Of a stretch of 9,303 nt of DNA, positions 1 through 7,472 are shown piece after piece (within the stretch, counting starts at the first letter, position 1; each line of letters starts with the position of its first letter). The DNA lies in the NCBI GenBank assembly GCA_031283115.1, contig JAITCK010000042.1:1-9303 (forward strand), read 5' to 3'. Made by a program: the position numbers and the translations under genes. The notes under the pieces are model-generated. The model worked only from the letters and a program-made list of their open reading frames with translations. It was not told where the DNA came from and searched no databases. The stretch comes from Cellulomonadaceae bacterium. GTDB lineage: Bacteria > Actinomycetota > Actinomycetes > Actinomycetales > Cellulomonadaceae.

Positions 1-16
1 ATTCTTCACGCAACCG

Positions 17-56
17 TGACATTGGTTGACATTTCTGGGCAAAAACGGGGCAGGAT
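17..56 (+). promoter_or_regulatory. Possible gpmA promoter region with a tandem TGACATT repeat
   Basis: TGACATT occurs at 17-23 and again at 27-33, a 10-bp spacing that would put both copies on the same face of the helix. The second copy includes a perfect TTGACA at 26-31. A -10 is unclear: CAGGAT at 51-56 fits only loosely, its spacing of 19 bp is long, and it also overlaps the best ribosome-binding site. The two copies could be a -35 element or an operator. The window begins too close upstream to decide. Confidence 0.3.
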
Positions 57-63
57 AGCCCCT

Positions 64-801
64 ATGACCTACACACTGGTACTGCTCCGCCACGGCGAGA
101 GCGAATGGAACGCGAAAAACCTCTTCACCGGCTGGGTCGATGTGCCCCTGTCGGAAAAGGGCCGCACAGAGGCTGTTCGCGGCGGCGAACTGCACAAAGA
201 AAAAGGCGTCACCCCTGACGTGCTCCACACTTCCCTGCTGCGTCGTGCAATGAACACCGCCAACCTGGCCCTCGATGCCGCAGACCTCCTGTGGATCCCC
301 GTCAAGCGCAGCTGGCGCCTCAACGAACGCCACTACGGCGCCCTGCAAGGCATGGACAAGAAGCAGTGCCGTGACGAATACGGCGACGAACAGTTCACCC
401 TCTGGCGCCGCAGCTACGACGTTCCCCCGCCGGACATTGAGTTGGGTTCCGAATACTCCCAAGACGCCGACCCGCGTTACGCAGGCGAACCCATCCCGCG
501 CGCCGAAGCCCTGGCCCAGGTGCTCGACCGTGCCCTGCCCTACTTCGAAGGCGAGATTGTCCCCGACCTCAAAGCCGGTAAAACCGTGCTGGTGGCTGCC
601 CACGGCAACTCCCTGCGCGCCATCGTCAAATACCTGGACAACCTGACCCCCGACGAAATCGCCAAGGTCAACCTCCCCACCGGTATCCCCCTGGTCTACC
701 AGTTGGACGACAACCTCAAACCCATCGTCCCCGGTGGTGAATACTTGGACCCTGAGGCCGCCGCCGCTGGCGCCGCTGCCGTCGCAAATCAAGGGAAGTA
801 A
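64..801 (+). CDS. gpmA: 2,3-bisphosphoglycerate-dependent phosphoglycerate mutase
   Basis: Cytoplasmic glycolytic enzyme that interconverts 3- and 2-phosphoglycerate through a phosphohistidine. The 245-aa product has the family's full length. Visible motifs are [10 protein letters not shown] at residues 7-16 with phospho-acceptor His10, the GWVDVPLS substrate loop at 23-30, LLRRA with Arg61, [11 protein letters not shown] with the acid/base Glu88, and [14 protein letters not shown] with the second catalytic His180. The frame stays open upstream to an ATG at 16, but homologues begin [13 protein letters not shown], so I place the start at ATG 64, preceded by CAGGA at 51-55. The tail after residue 228 is Ala-rich and divergent, ending NQGK. 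The last codons and stop lie inside the first copy of a tandem repeat. The next gene, eno, uses the product of this enzyme. Function is very secure; only the start was chosen by homology. Confidence 0.97.
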   Translation: MTYTLVLLRHGESEWNAKNLFTGWVDVPLSEKGRTEAVRGGELHKEKGVTPDVLHTSLLRRAMNTANLALDAADLLWIPVKRSWRLNERHYGALQGMDKKQCRDEYGDEQFTLWRRSYDVPPPDIELGSEYSQDADPRYAGEPIPRAEALAQVLDRALPYFEGEIVPDLKAGKTVLVAAHGNSLRAIVKYLDNLTPDEIAKVNLPTGIPLVYQLDDNLKPIVPGGEYLDPEAAAAGAAAVANQGK

Positions 802-836
802 ATTTCCTGTGATTTTCTCCCCGTCCTGTGCTTGTT

Positions 837-858
837 GTGCGGCGATAATCCGCCGCAC
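837..858 (+). terminator. Hairpin in repeat copy 1 downstream of gpmA
   Basis: GTGCGGCG at 837-844 pairs perfectly with CGCCGCAC at 851-858 around the loop ATAATC. It lies 35 bases after the gpmA stop and has no U tract, as is common for actinobacterial hairpin terminators. It could instead be a DNA operator or an mRNA-processing or stabilising hairpin. Confidence 0.5.
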
Positions 859-909
859 GGCCAAGGGAAATAAACTTCCTTTGGTTCGCTCCCCGTTCTA
901 TGTTGTTCG

Positions 910-931
910 GTGCAGCGATAATCCGCCGCAC
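910..931 (+). terminator. Hairpin in repeat copy 2 upstream of eno
   Basis: GTGCAGCG at 910-917 pairs with CGCCGCAC at 924-931 around the same ATAATC loop as copy 1. One A-C mismatch interrupts the 8-bp stem. It lies 66 bases before the eno start, so it is equally a candidate 5'-leader element of eno. The downstream arm and loop are identical to copy 1; only the upstream arm has drifted. Confidence 0.4.
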
Positions 932-946
932 GGCCAGGGCAAGTAA

Positions 947-2281
<1,335 letters not shown>

Positions 2282-2295
2282 AAGATAGACCAGGT

Positions 2296-2363
2296 GGTTG
2301 AGCAGGGGCGCCTAGCGGCCCGACCGTCGAAACTACCGGTCGCGTCTCTGATGCTGCTCAACT
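2296..2363 (+). other. Possible branched RNA fold after eno
   Basis: GTTGAGCAG at 2297-2305 pairs perfectly with CTGCTCAAC at 2354-2362. Within the closed region two smaller stems are possible: CGC-CTA-GCG at 2309-2317, and CGACCG at 2321-2326 with CGGTCG at 2337-2342. Together they would make a three-way junction beginning 15 bases after the eno stop. It may be part of the eno 3' UTR, a terminator or a small RNA. It resembles no riboswitch or RNA family I can name, and the inner stems are short enough to arise by chance. Confidence 0.4.
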
Positions 2364-2368
2364 GATAA

Positions 2369-2416
2369 ACGCACGACGGCCGTCGTCTACGTCACGTAGA
2401 CGACGGCCGTTGGCGT
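2369..2416 (+). terminator. Strong hairpin, probable eno terminator
   Basis: A perfect 16-bp stem is formed by 2376-2391 and 2395-2410 around the loop TCA. It can be lengthened by two further pairs, then, across a bulged A at 2373, by ACGC (2369-2372) with GCGT (2413-2416). The left arm overlaps a self-palindrome of 14 bp, ACGACGGCCGTCGT at 2373-2386. No U tract follows. This is the most stable-looking inverted repeat in the window and sits between eno and ftsB, so it most likely ends eno transcription. A protein-binding palindrome for the downstream promoter is the alternative. The remaining bases to 2458 show no clear promoter. Confidence 0.75.
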
Positions 2417-2458
2417 GTCTATAGGCCGTGCGGGGGTTGGGGCGAGCACACTTGACCG

Positions 2459-3169
2459 GTGAGTACCCGCCGCCCTGCCGCGCCGCGAAGCCACCCTGCG
2501 CGGCCCGCAGCCCCGCAGGTGCGCTCTGCTGCTTCACGGCCCTCTACGCCCCGCGCATCCGCGTCACGGTCGGCGACCATGCCGCCGTCAGTAGCACCGC
2601 GCTCAGCAGGGGCTGGCAGCAGCAGGCAGGCCGGGGCGGCCCCCGCACGGGCGTCATCGGGCCGAACGCCTGCTACCGGGAAGGCGGCGGGCAGGCGGAT
2701 GCAGGATGCTGCCACCCAGCGTGGGTTCGCGGTACCGGAAGTCTTGACTGTGCGAATCCTGGTGCTGTCGGTGGTGGTGCTGCTGGCGGTAGTGCTGCTG
2801 ACACCCACGGTGCGGGCTGCTTTAGACCAGCGCGCCTACATGGGCAGGCTCAACGACCAGTTGACTGAAGCCCAGGCCGAAGCAGGCCACATTGACGATG
2901 AGATCGACCGCTGGGATGACCCGTCCTTCATTGAAGCGCAGGCCCGGGAACGCCTCGGCTTTGTTCAACAAGGCGACCGAGTGTGGCGCACCGTCGGCGG
3001 CGACGACCTTCTCAAAGACATCGACCCGGTTTCTGGCCTGCCCGTCGAGGCAGGCATTGTGGGCGCCGCATCCGGCCCCGATATCCCCTGGTACACCGCC
3101 ATCCGCCAGTCTGTCCGCACCGCCGACGGTCCAGCGCCCCCAACTGAAGAGGAGGCTCCTTCCGACTAG
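2459..3169 (+). CDS. FtsB/DivIC-family septum formation initiator protein
   Basis: Probable single-pass membrane protein of the divisome (FtsB/DivIC family), which in other bacteria bridges FtsL and FtsQ partners at the septum. The 236 aa comprise a basic, disordered Arg/Pro/Ala/Ser-rich cytoplasmic segment (1-90), one transmembrane helix (about 98-116), a predicted coiled coil (about 122-152), and the family signature DPSFIEAQARERLGF at 154-168 followed by QQGD. The tail is acidic and Pro-rich. Start GTG 2459 is the first possible one, since an in-frame TGA lies at 2453-2455, but its ribosome-binding site is weak; ATG 2699 (residue 81) would still keep the membrane and coil parts. Position after eno matches the actinobacterial order. 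Leu122 is encoded by the rare codon TTA. Its TAG stop overlaps the convergent ppx stop. The family is confident; the exact start is not. Confidence 0.88.
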   Translation: MSTRRPAAPRSHPARPAAPQVRSAASRPSTPRASASRSATMPPSVAPRSAGAGSSRQAGAAPARASSGRTPATGKAAGRRMQDAATQRGFAVPEVLTVRILVLSVVVLLAVVLLTPTVRAALDQRAYMGRLNDQLTEAQAEAGHIDDEIDRWDDPSFIEAQARERLGFVQQGDRVWRTVGGDDLLKDIDPVSGLPVEAGIVGAASGPDIPWYTAIRQSVRTADGPAPPTEEEAPSD

Positions 3170-4170
3170 CCTCCCATCGACAGGGCGATTCCGTCGAGGA
3201 TGTCATGTTCGGACGTGGTGACGGTGGTGAGGGTGCGGCCGGTGGCGGCCACTTGGGCCTCAACGCGGGATACTACTTCGGCCCAGATGAGGGCGCCAGC
3301 GCCGATCACGTCAATGCGGCCCGGTTGCATGAAACCGAGAGCCCGGCGCTGGTCGCGGGACATGTGAAGCATGTCGTCGCAGAAGGCACGCACCTGCGCG
3401 GGAGTAAAAGTGGCGCCGTCCACGCGAGAGCGGTCGTAGCTGCTCAATCCCAGGCTGAAAGCCGTCAACGACGTGACCGACCCGGCCAAACCGATAATGG
3501 TGGCCGCCTGGCCGACAGGCACCACAGCCAAAGCCTCATCAAGGGCGGCAGCAACATCGTCACTTGCGGCGGCAATCTCCGCATCCGTGGGAGGATCGGA
3601 GTGCAGGTGGCGCTCCGTCAGACGGACCGAGCCGACATTCATCGAAAACGCTGCGTGGGGGGCGTCGGTGCCGAGCACTAGTTCCGTTGACCCGCCACCC
3701 AAATCGACGACAAGGTAGGGCGCCTCATGCCCGATGGACACCCCACCGGTTGCGCCACGGAAAGATAGGGCGGCCTCCTCGTCGCCGGAAACAACCTCGG
3801 GTGTCACGCCGAGAATCGAGTCAATCCCGTCAAAAAAGGCGTCCCGATTCTCGGCGTCACGGGTAGCCGACGTGGCGACAAAACGAATCCGCTCAACACC
3901 GCCAACAGCCTCAATAGCGGCCGCAAAGTCGCGCGTCGCAGCAAAAGTACGATCTAAAGCGTCAGACGCCAGGCGGCCCGTCTGGTCAACCCCCTGACCC
4001 AGGCGGACAATCTGCACCCGACGGTCAACCTCAGTCAAGGATGCGCCGTCGTGATGCAGGTCAGCGATGAGCAGGCGGATAGAGTTGGTGCCGCAGTCGA
4101 TAGCGGCAACCCGCCGCGACCCGGCAGGCCGTGCAGGCGCAAGATCAGTAGTCACAGAGTCAGCAGACAC
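3166..4170 (-). CDS. Ppx/GppA family phosphatase (exopolyphosphatase-like)
   Basis: Sugar-kinase/Hsp70/actin-fold phosphatase of the exopolyphosphatase / pppGpp phosphohydrolase family. The 334 aa contain only the N-terminal catalytic module, the short form usual in actinobacteria. Motifs: AAIDCGTNSIRLL at 22-34 (phosphate loop 1), FVATSATRDAENRDAF at 97-112, SGDEEA at 128-133 with the likely catalytic Glu, VVDLGGGSTELVLG at 154-167 (phosphate loop 2), GLAGSVTSL at 227-235, and a closing EHDILDGIA. The frame is open to GTG 4218, but GTG 4170 has AAGGA 5 bases upstream and gives an 11-bp overlap with the DUF501 stop, so I prefer it. Leu72 uses TTA. The gene runs opposite to eno and ftsB and ends in a shared CTAG with ftsB. 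Whether polyphosphate or (p)ppGpp is the substrate cannot be told from sequence. Confidence 0.93.
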   Translation of the reverse strand: MSADSVTTDLAPARPAGSRRVAAIDCGTNSIRLLIADLHHDGASLTEVDRRVQIVRLGQGVDQTGRLASDALDRTFAATRDFAAAIEAVGGVERIRFVATSATRDAENRDAFFDGIDSILGVTPEVVSGDEEAALSFRGATGGVSIGHEAPYLVVDLGGGSTELVLGTDAPHAAFSMNVGSVRLTERHLHSDPPTDAEIAAASDDVAAALDEALAVVPVGQAATIIGLAGSVTSLTAFSLGLSSYDRSRVDGATFTPAQVRAFCDDMLHMSRDQRRALGFMQPGRIDVIGAGALIWAEVVSRVEAQVAATGRTLTTVTTSEHDILDGIALSMGG

Positions 4171-4669
4171 AAGAATCCTTACTCCACAAGGGTTCAGCAA
4201 GTTTGAGGGTTTCCTCACCTAGAGGGTTGACGCCGGGCCGGGCCAGAGCGTGAGCCATGAGCACGTGCAGGCATTTGACGCGCGTAGGCATTCCGCCAGC
4301 AGAAATACCGTCAATCTCGTCAACGTGGCCCAAAGCCTCACGGTCAGCCAAATAGGATTCGTGGGCCCGCAGGTAGGCGGCAGCCAAATCTTCATCCTCC
4401 AGCAGACGGGCCGACATTTCCTTCATCACGCCCGCCTGCTCCAACGTCGAAGCCGCCGCCATAGCCTTGGGATGCGTCAGATAGTAGGTGGTCGGAAAAG
4501 GCGTCCCATCAGGCAGGCGAGGTGCCGTGCGCACAACAAGGGGACGCCCGCAGGCGCATCGGGCAGCAATACCAACCACGCCACGCGGAAGACGACCCAA
4601 CTGCTGCGCAACAGTGTCAAGGTCAGCGGGCGTCGCGTCGGCAGGGTTATCGGGTACGACGTAAGTCAC
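4160..4669 (-). CDS. DUF501 family protein
   Basis: Small protein of unknown function found mainly in actinobacteria and usually encoded between the ftsB/divIC-like gene and ppx. The 169 aa show the recognisable blocks QLGRLPRGVVGIAARCACG at 23-41, TAPRLPDGTPFPTTYYLT at 48-65, and GGMPTRVKCLHVLMAHALA at 125-143, followed by GVNPLGEE. Cys38, Cys40, Cys133 and His135 are candidate metal or redox residues, which is only a suggestion from their spacing and conservation in my memory of the family. No signal peptide or membrane helix is seen. The start is GTG 4669; AGGTGAG lies about 12 bases upstream, rather far, while GACAAT at 4677-4682 sits 7 bases before the start and could be the -10 of a leaderless transcript. 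It is the first gene of a two-gene minus-strand operon with ppx. Confidence 0.9.
   Translation of the reverse strand: MTYVVPDNPADATPADLDTVAQQLGRLPRGVVGIAARCACGRPLVVRTAPRLPDGTPFPTTYYLTHPKAMAAASTLEQAGVMKEMSARLLEDEDLAAAYLRAHESYLADREALGHVDEIDGISAGGMPTRVKCLHVLMAHALARPGVNPLGEETLKLAEPLWSKDSCVC
4171..4180 (-). promoter_or_regulatory. Ribosome-binding site deciding the ppx start
   Basis: On the minus strand AAGGA lies 5 bases (TTCTT) before GTG 4170. The upstream alternative GTG at 4218 has no comparable site. The motif sits inside the last codons of the DUF501 gene, which suggests translational coupling. Confidence 0.7.
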
Positions 4670-4797
4670 GGATGCGATTGTCTCACCTGTACGTCGCAGA
4701 CGGTATCCCCGGCAGGCGCAGGCGGTGTGCGAGAAAAATCACCGGACACGTGAGGGCGCGCCTCAACCGCTGGCCTGCAAACCTGCCGCAGCCGCCG

Positions 4798-4803
4798 TAT
4801 TGT
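4798..4803 (+). promoter_or_regulatory. Possible -10 element for a leaderless ndh-like transcript
   Basis: TATTGT fits the actinobacterial TAnnnT -10 pattern and ends 7 bases before ATG 4811, so transcription would begin at or next to the start codon. CTGCAA at 4775-4780 is a weak -35 at 17-bp spacing. The Shine-Dalgarno-like GGGAGG at 4804-4809 is only one base from the ATG, too close to work normally. Confidence 0.45.
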
Positions 4804-4810
4804 GGGAGGT

Positions 4811-6274
4811 ATGTCTGATGCTGCCACTCAACTGGCTCCCAACCCCATCCCCTCCACGTCAGCGAAGACGCGCATCCTCTGCCTGGGTGGCGGGTCAGTT
4901 GGCCTCTACGCTGCCCTGCGCCTGCACAGAAGACTCAAAAAAGACCAGGTGCAGATCACCGTCATCGACCCGCGCCCCTACATGCAGTACGCCCCCTTCC
5001 TGCCTGAGGCTGGCGCGGGAAACATTGACGCCCGTGACGTGGTCGCCCCTCACCGTAAAGCCCTCAAACACTTGGATGTACTCCAAGGCAAAGTGATAAA
5101 AATCGACCACGCCAACAAAACCGTCACCGTCGAGCCAGAAGAAGGCGACAACTACCAGTTGGCTTACGACCACGTTGTTGTGGGCCTCGGGTCGGTCAGC
5201 CGCACCCTACCCATCCCTGGGCTGGCAGAAAACGGCATCGGCTTCAAAAACGTTGAAGAAGCCATCGCCGTGCGCAACCATGTACTCAACCGGATGGACG
5301 TGGCCGCATCAACAACAGACCCCAAACTGCGGCAAGCCCAACTGACCTTCACCTTTATTGGCGGCGGGTTCGCAGGCATCGAAGCGGTAGCCGAAATCGA
5401 AGACATGGCCCGGTATGCGACCCGCGCCTACGAAACTATCGTCCCTGAAGACCTGCACTTCACCGTCATTGAAGGGGCGCCGCGCATCCTGCCAGAAGTG
5501 TCACCCGACATGAGCCAGTGGGCTTTCGACCGCCTCCAAGAACGCGGCATCAAAATCTATCTCAACACCTTCCTCACCTCCTGCGTGGACGGGCGGGTGG
5601 TCACATCGGGCGGGGTCGAGTTTGATTCCGAGACGATCGTGTGGACGGCCGGTGTCAAATCCAACCCGGTGCTGGCAGAATCGTCCGACCTGCCGTTAGA
5701 CCGCATCAAACGAGTCACCGTGAAGCCGACACTCCAAGTGGTCACCGAAGACGGCGACGTCGTACAGGGGGCCTGGGCGGCAGGCGACTGTGCAGCCGTG
5801 CCCGACGTACTCAATGAAGGTAAGTTCTGCCCGCCCAACGCCCAATACGCTATCCGTGAAGCCCGCGTACTAGCCGACAACATTGTTGCCGAACTGCGCG
5901 GCAAACCGGTCAAAGATTTCGTGCACAAAAACGTGGGCGTGGTCTGTTCCCTGGGCAAGTGGAAGGGTGTCGCCGAGTTTGCTAACCAGCGCATCAAAAT
6001 CAAAGGCCCACTGGCCTGGCTGGCCCACCGCGCCTACCACGTCATGGCCATGCCGACAGGCAACCGCAAAACCCGCATCCTCATCGGCTGGGCTGGTCAG
6101 GCCCTACTGGGCCGTGAAATCATTTCGCTAGGGTCGGTTGAAGACCCGCGTCACGAGTTCAAGGCTGTGGCTGTGCCCGCTGCCCCGCCCGGCGTGACTG
6201 TTGAACAGAAGGCCGAATCGGCTGCGGCAACAGGCGTCGCAGGCGAAGTCGCATCAGGCCACGACAGCCAATAG
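4811..6274 (+). CDS. NAD(P)/FAD-dependent oxidoreductase, type II NADH dehydrogenase-like
   Basis: Two-dinucleotide-fold flavoprotein of the NDH-2 family, which passes electrons from NADH to quinone at the inner face of the membrane without pumping protons. The 487 aa show an FAD-binding GGGSVG at 26-31 after a beta strand, YAPFLPEAGAG at 60-70, VVVGLGSVSR at 122-131, the NADH-binding IGGGFAG at 183-189, VWTAGVKSNP at 277-286, the FAD motif WAAGDCAAVPD at 322-332, and CPPNAQYAIREA at 340-351, corresponding to the quinone-site AQxxE region. About 40 C-terminal residues (449-487) are Ala/Val/Gly-rich and variable. ATG 4811 is preferred over GTG 4802, which has no ribosome-binding site. Leu296 is a TTA codon. 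It is divergent from DUF501, single in its unit, and ends at a hairpin. A non-respiratory relative of NDH-2 with another acceptor cannot be excluded. Confidence 0.9.
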   Translation: MSDAATQLAPNPIPSTSAKTRILCLGGGSVGLYAALRLHRRLKKDQVQITVIDPRPYMQYAPFLPEAGAGNIDARDVVAPHRKALKHLDVLQGKVIKIDHANKTVTVEPEEGDNYQLAYDHVVVGLGSVSRTLPIPGLAENGIGFKNVEEAIAVRNHVLNRMDVAASTTDPKLRQAQLTFTFIGGGFAGIEAVAEIEDMARYATRAYETIVPEDLHFTVIEGAPRILPEVSPDMSQWAFDRLQERGIKIYLNTFLTSCVDGRVVTSGGVEFDSETIVWTAGVKSNPVLAESSDLPLDRIKRVTVKPTLQVVTEDGDVVQGAWAAGDCAAVPDVLNEGKFCPPNAQYAIREARVLADNIVAELRGKPVKDFVHKNVGVVCSLGKWKGVAEFANQRIKIKGPLAWLAHRAYHVMAMPTGNRKTRILIGWAGQALLGREIISLGSVEDPRHEFKAVAVPAAPPGVTVEQKAESAAATGVAGEVASGHDSQ

Positions 6275-6290
6275 CCTGTGCATCCCCGCC

Positions 6291-6324
6291 AACGCGCCGT
6301 ATCCTCTACCGGGTGCGGCGCGTT
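6291..6324 (+). terminator. Hairpin terminator after the ndh-like gene
   Basis: AACGCGCCG at 6291-6299 pairs perfectly with CGGCGCGTT at 6316-6324. Continuing inward, T-G, A-T, T-G, C-G and C-G pairs give an uninterrupted 14-bp stem with the loop TCTACC (6305-6310). It starts 16 bases after the stop codon and ends 8 bases before the tRNA, with no U tract, a common form in actinobacteria. Confidence 0.75.
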
Positions 6325-6332
6325 GCCGCGTT

Positions 6333-6409
6333 GCTCCCATAGCCCAATTGGCAGAGGCGGCAGACTTAAAATCTGCACAGTGTCGGTTCGAGTCCGTCTG
6401 GGAGCACCA
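6333..6409 (+). tRNA. tRNA with anticodon UAA (Leu by codon), short variable loop
   Basis: The gene folds as a cloverleaf with encoded CCA. The acceptor GCTCCCA (6333-6339) pairs perfectly with TGGGAGC (6399-6405), followed by discriminator A and CCA. The D stem is GCC/GGC with an 11-base loop containing AATTGG. The anticodon stem GCAGA/TCTGC (6360-6364, 6372-6376) encloses the loop CTTAAAA, so the anticodon is TAA (6367-6369), reading UUA Leu codons. The variable region is only five bases (ACAGT), whereas bacterial tRNA-Leu normally has a long arm. The T arm GTCGG-TTCGAGT-CCGTC has one T-T mismatch (6383/6397). Invariant T8, A14, GG18-19, T33 and TTCGA are present. It is clearly a tRNA; the amino acid is assigned from the anticodon only. 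Confidence 0.9.
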
Positions 6410-6503
6410 GTTCATTGCCGTTTCGGGGTCCCCGCGGTGTTATCGACCGTAGGGAGAAAACAGCGTGGGGTGAAGTCGCGGTTCGAGTCCGTCTGGGAGC
6501 ACC
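6384..6503 (+). repeat. 25-bp direct repeat of the tRNA 3' end
   Basis: The last part of the tRNA, 6384-6408 (mid T stem through CC of the CCA end), is repeated without a mismatch at 6479-6503, 95 bp downstream. The 70 bp between the copies hold no credible gene; CGGGGTCCCCG at 6424-6434 is the only notable palindrome. The second copy lacks the rest of a cloverleaf, so it is not a second functional tRNA. A duplicated tRNA 3' end is the usual signature of a site-specific integration site. No integrase is nearby. Confidence 0.85.
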
Positions 6504-6512
6504 GAAGGTACG
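6410..6512. other. Short gap between tRNA and the permease gene
   Basis: These 103 bp separate a plus-strand tRNA from the end of the minus-strand mutY-ABC operon. Apart from the second copy of the tRNA 3' repeat (6479-6503) and the small palindrome CGGGGTCCCCG, nothing is recognisable. I see no convincing terminator for the minus-strand operon. Confidence 0.6.
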
Positions 6513-7472
6513 TTAGGCGTCACTCTTTTTGATGCGGATGGCGGCGATGATGACGACCACCACCGTGTAGGCCGCGAGTACGGCGAAGCCCACCCAGGGA
6601 GACAGGGTCTGCATCATGGACATGACTCCGCCACCGTCTGCTGAACCGCCGACGCTCACGGTGGCATCACCGGTCAGGCCACCCATGATGACTTGGGCAC
6701 CCGCCTCTGGGGGCAGGTACTTGTTGATGGTGCCCACCCAGCTGACGGTCGGGGCGGTGGCCATGATGATGCCGGTAATCATGGGCAGCACCAGCAAGAT
6801 GCCCATCACGGTCGAAATGCCGCCTGCGGTGTGCCGCAGAATCGTGCCGAAGCCGAGTGAGAACCAGGAGATGAGGATGAGGTAGAGCACCACGCCCACC
6901 AGGGCGCGGATGGTGGTGCCGCTGCTGAAGTCCACCGTCATGTTGTTGTGGCTGAGGATGGGGTAGGTGGCGGCCCAGGCCAGCACCAAACCCAGCACTG
7001 CGATGACCGTTGTGGTAGCGGTGACGACCAGCAGCTTCGCCCACAGGGTGCGTAGACGCCGTGGAGCGGCAGAGAAGGTCGCCCGGATCATGCCCGAGGA
7101 GTATTCGTTGCTGATGCTCATCACGCCAAAGACGGCGACCGTCAGTTGGGCGAACTGGTAGCCGGAGGCGAGGACGAGCGCGCCCGCGTTCGTCATGTCG
7201 AAGCCGTCATTGCCACTGTCCATGGCTGCGCCCATCGACGCACCGCCGTCGGCCTGGTTGAGCATGATCTGGATGACGGCGGAGAAGAGCAGCCCCATGG
7301 CCATCATGAGGACGATGGTGAGGATAGATACCCACCAGGTTGAGCGCAACGTCCACAGTTTCAGCCATTCCGAGCGGACCATGCGGGCAAAGTTGACGCG
7401 CTTTTCCGCATAGTGGGACGTGTATGGGGGGGTGTCGACCTCGACGGTCTTGGATACGGTGGTGGCGCTCAT
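6513..7472 (-). CDS. ABC-2 type transporter permease subunit
   Basis: Integral membrane subunit of an ABC exporter, partner of the ATPase gene immediately upstream. The 319 aa begin with a polar cytoplasmic stretch (1-35) containing the common RMVRSEWLKLWTLRSTWW segment, then six likely transmembrane helices at about 45-68, 97-119, 146-170, 189-212, 218-238 and 291-311. After helix 2 comes SNEYSSGMIRATFSAAPRR at 120-138, the E-G-R-R pattern typical of ABC-2 permeases. The loops between helices 1 and 2 and between 5 and 6 are Gly/Ser/Asp/Met-rich and presumably extracellular. Start ATG 7472 has GGGAGG 6 bases upstream and overlaps the ATPase stop as ATGA. The substrate is unknown; related pairs export lipids, peptides or antibiotics, or confer drug resistance. 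The stop lies 9 bases from the tRNA-derived repeat. Confidence 0.92.
   Translation of the reverse strand: MSATTVSKTVEVDTPPYTSHYAEKRVNFARMVRSEWLKLWTLRSTWWVSILTIVLMMAMGLLFSAVIQIMLNQADGGASMGAAMDSGNDGFDMTNAGALVLASGYQFAQLTVAVFGVMSISNEYSSGMIRATFSAAPRRLRTLWAKLLVVTATTTVIAVLGLVLAWAATYPILSHNNMTVDFSSGTTIRALVGVVLYLILISWFSLGFGTILRHTAGGISTVMGILLVLPMITGIIMATAPTVSWVGTINKYLPPEAGAQVIMGGLTGDATVSVGGSADGGGVMSMMQTLSPWVGFAVLAAYTVVVVIIAAIRIKKSDA

Noticed and set aside
734..946. Open frame of 70 codons overlapping the gpmA end and the tandem repeat
   Set aside because: It begins inside gpmA in another frame and is open only because the repeat is GC-rich; no start signal seen.
2296..2363. Second tRNA-like fold after eno
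   Set aside because: No anticodon-arm geometry, no T-loop consensus at the right place and no CCA; the outer stem is 9 bp rather than 7.
3205..3866. Several open frames on the plus strand opposite ppx
   Set aside because: The minus-strand Ppx/GppA protein has all family motifs through this region; the plus-strand frames are GC-driven shadows.
4171..4218. Longer ppx start at GTG 4218
   Set aside because: It adds 16 residues not typical of the family, has no ribosome-binding site and gives a 59-bp overlap, whereas GTG 4170 has AAGGA at ideal spacing.
6410..6512. Intact mobile element between the tRNA repeats
   Set aside because: Only 70 bp lie between the repeats, with no integrase or excisionase coding potential; at most a scar.
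6278..6532. Open frame running across the terminator hairpin, the tRNA and the repeat
   Set aside because: Its sequence is fully explained by the tRNA and its duplicated 3' end; no ribosome-binding site and no protein family resemblance.
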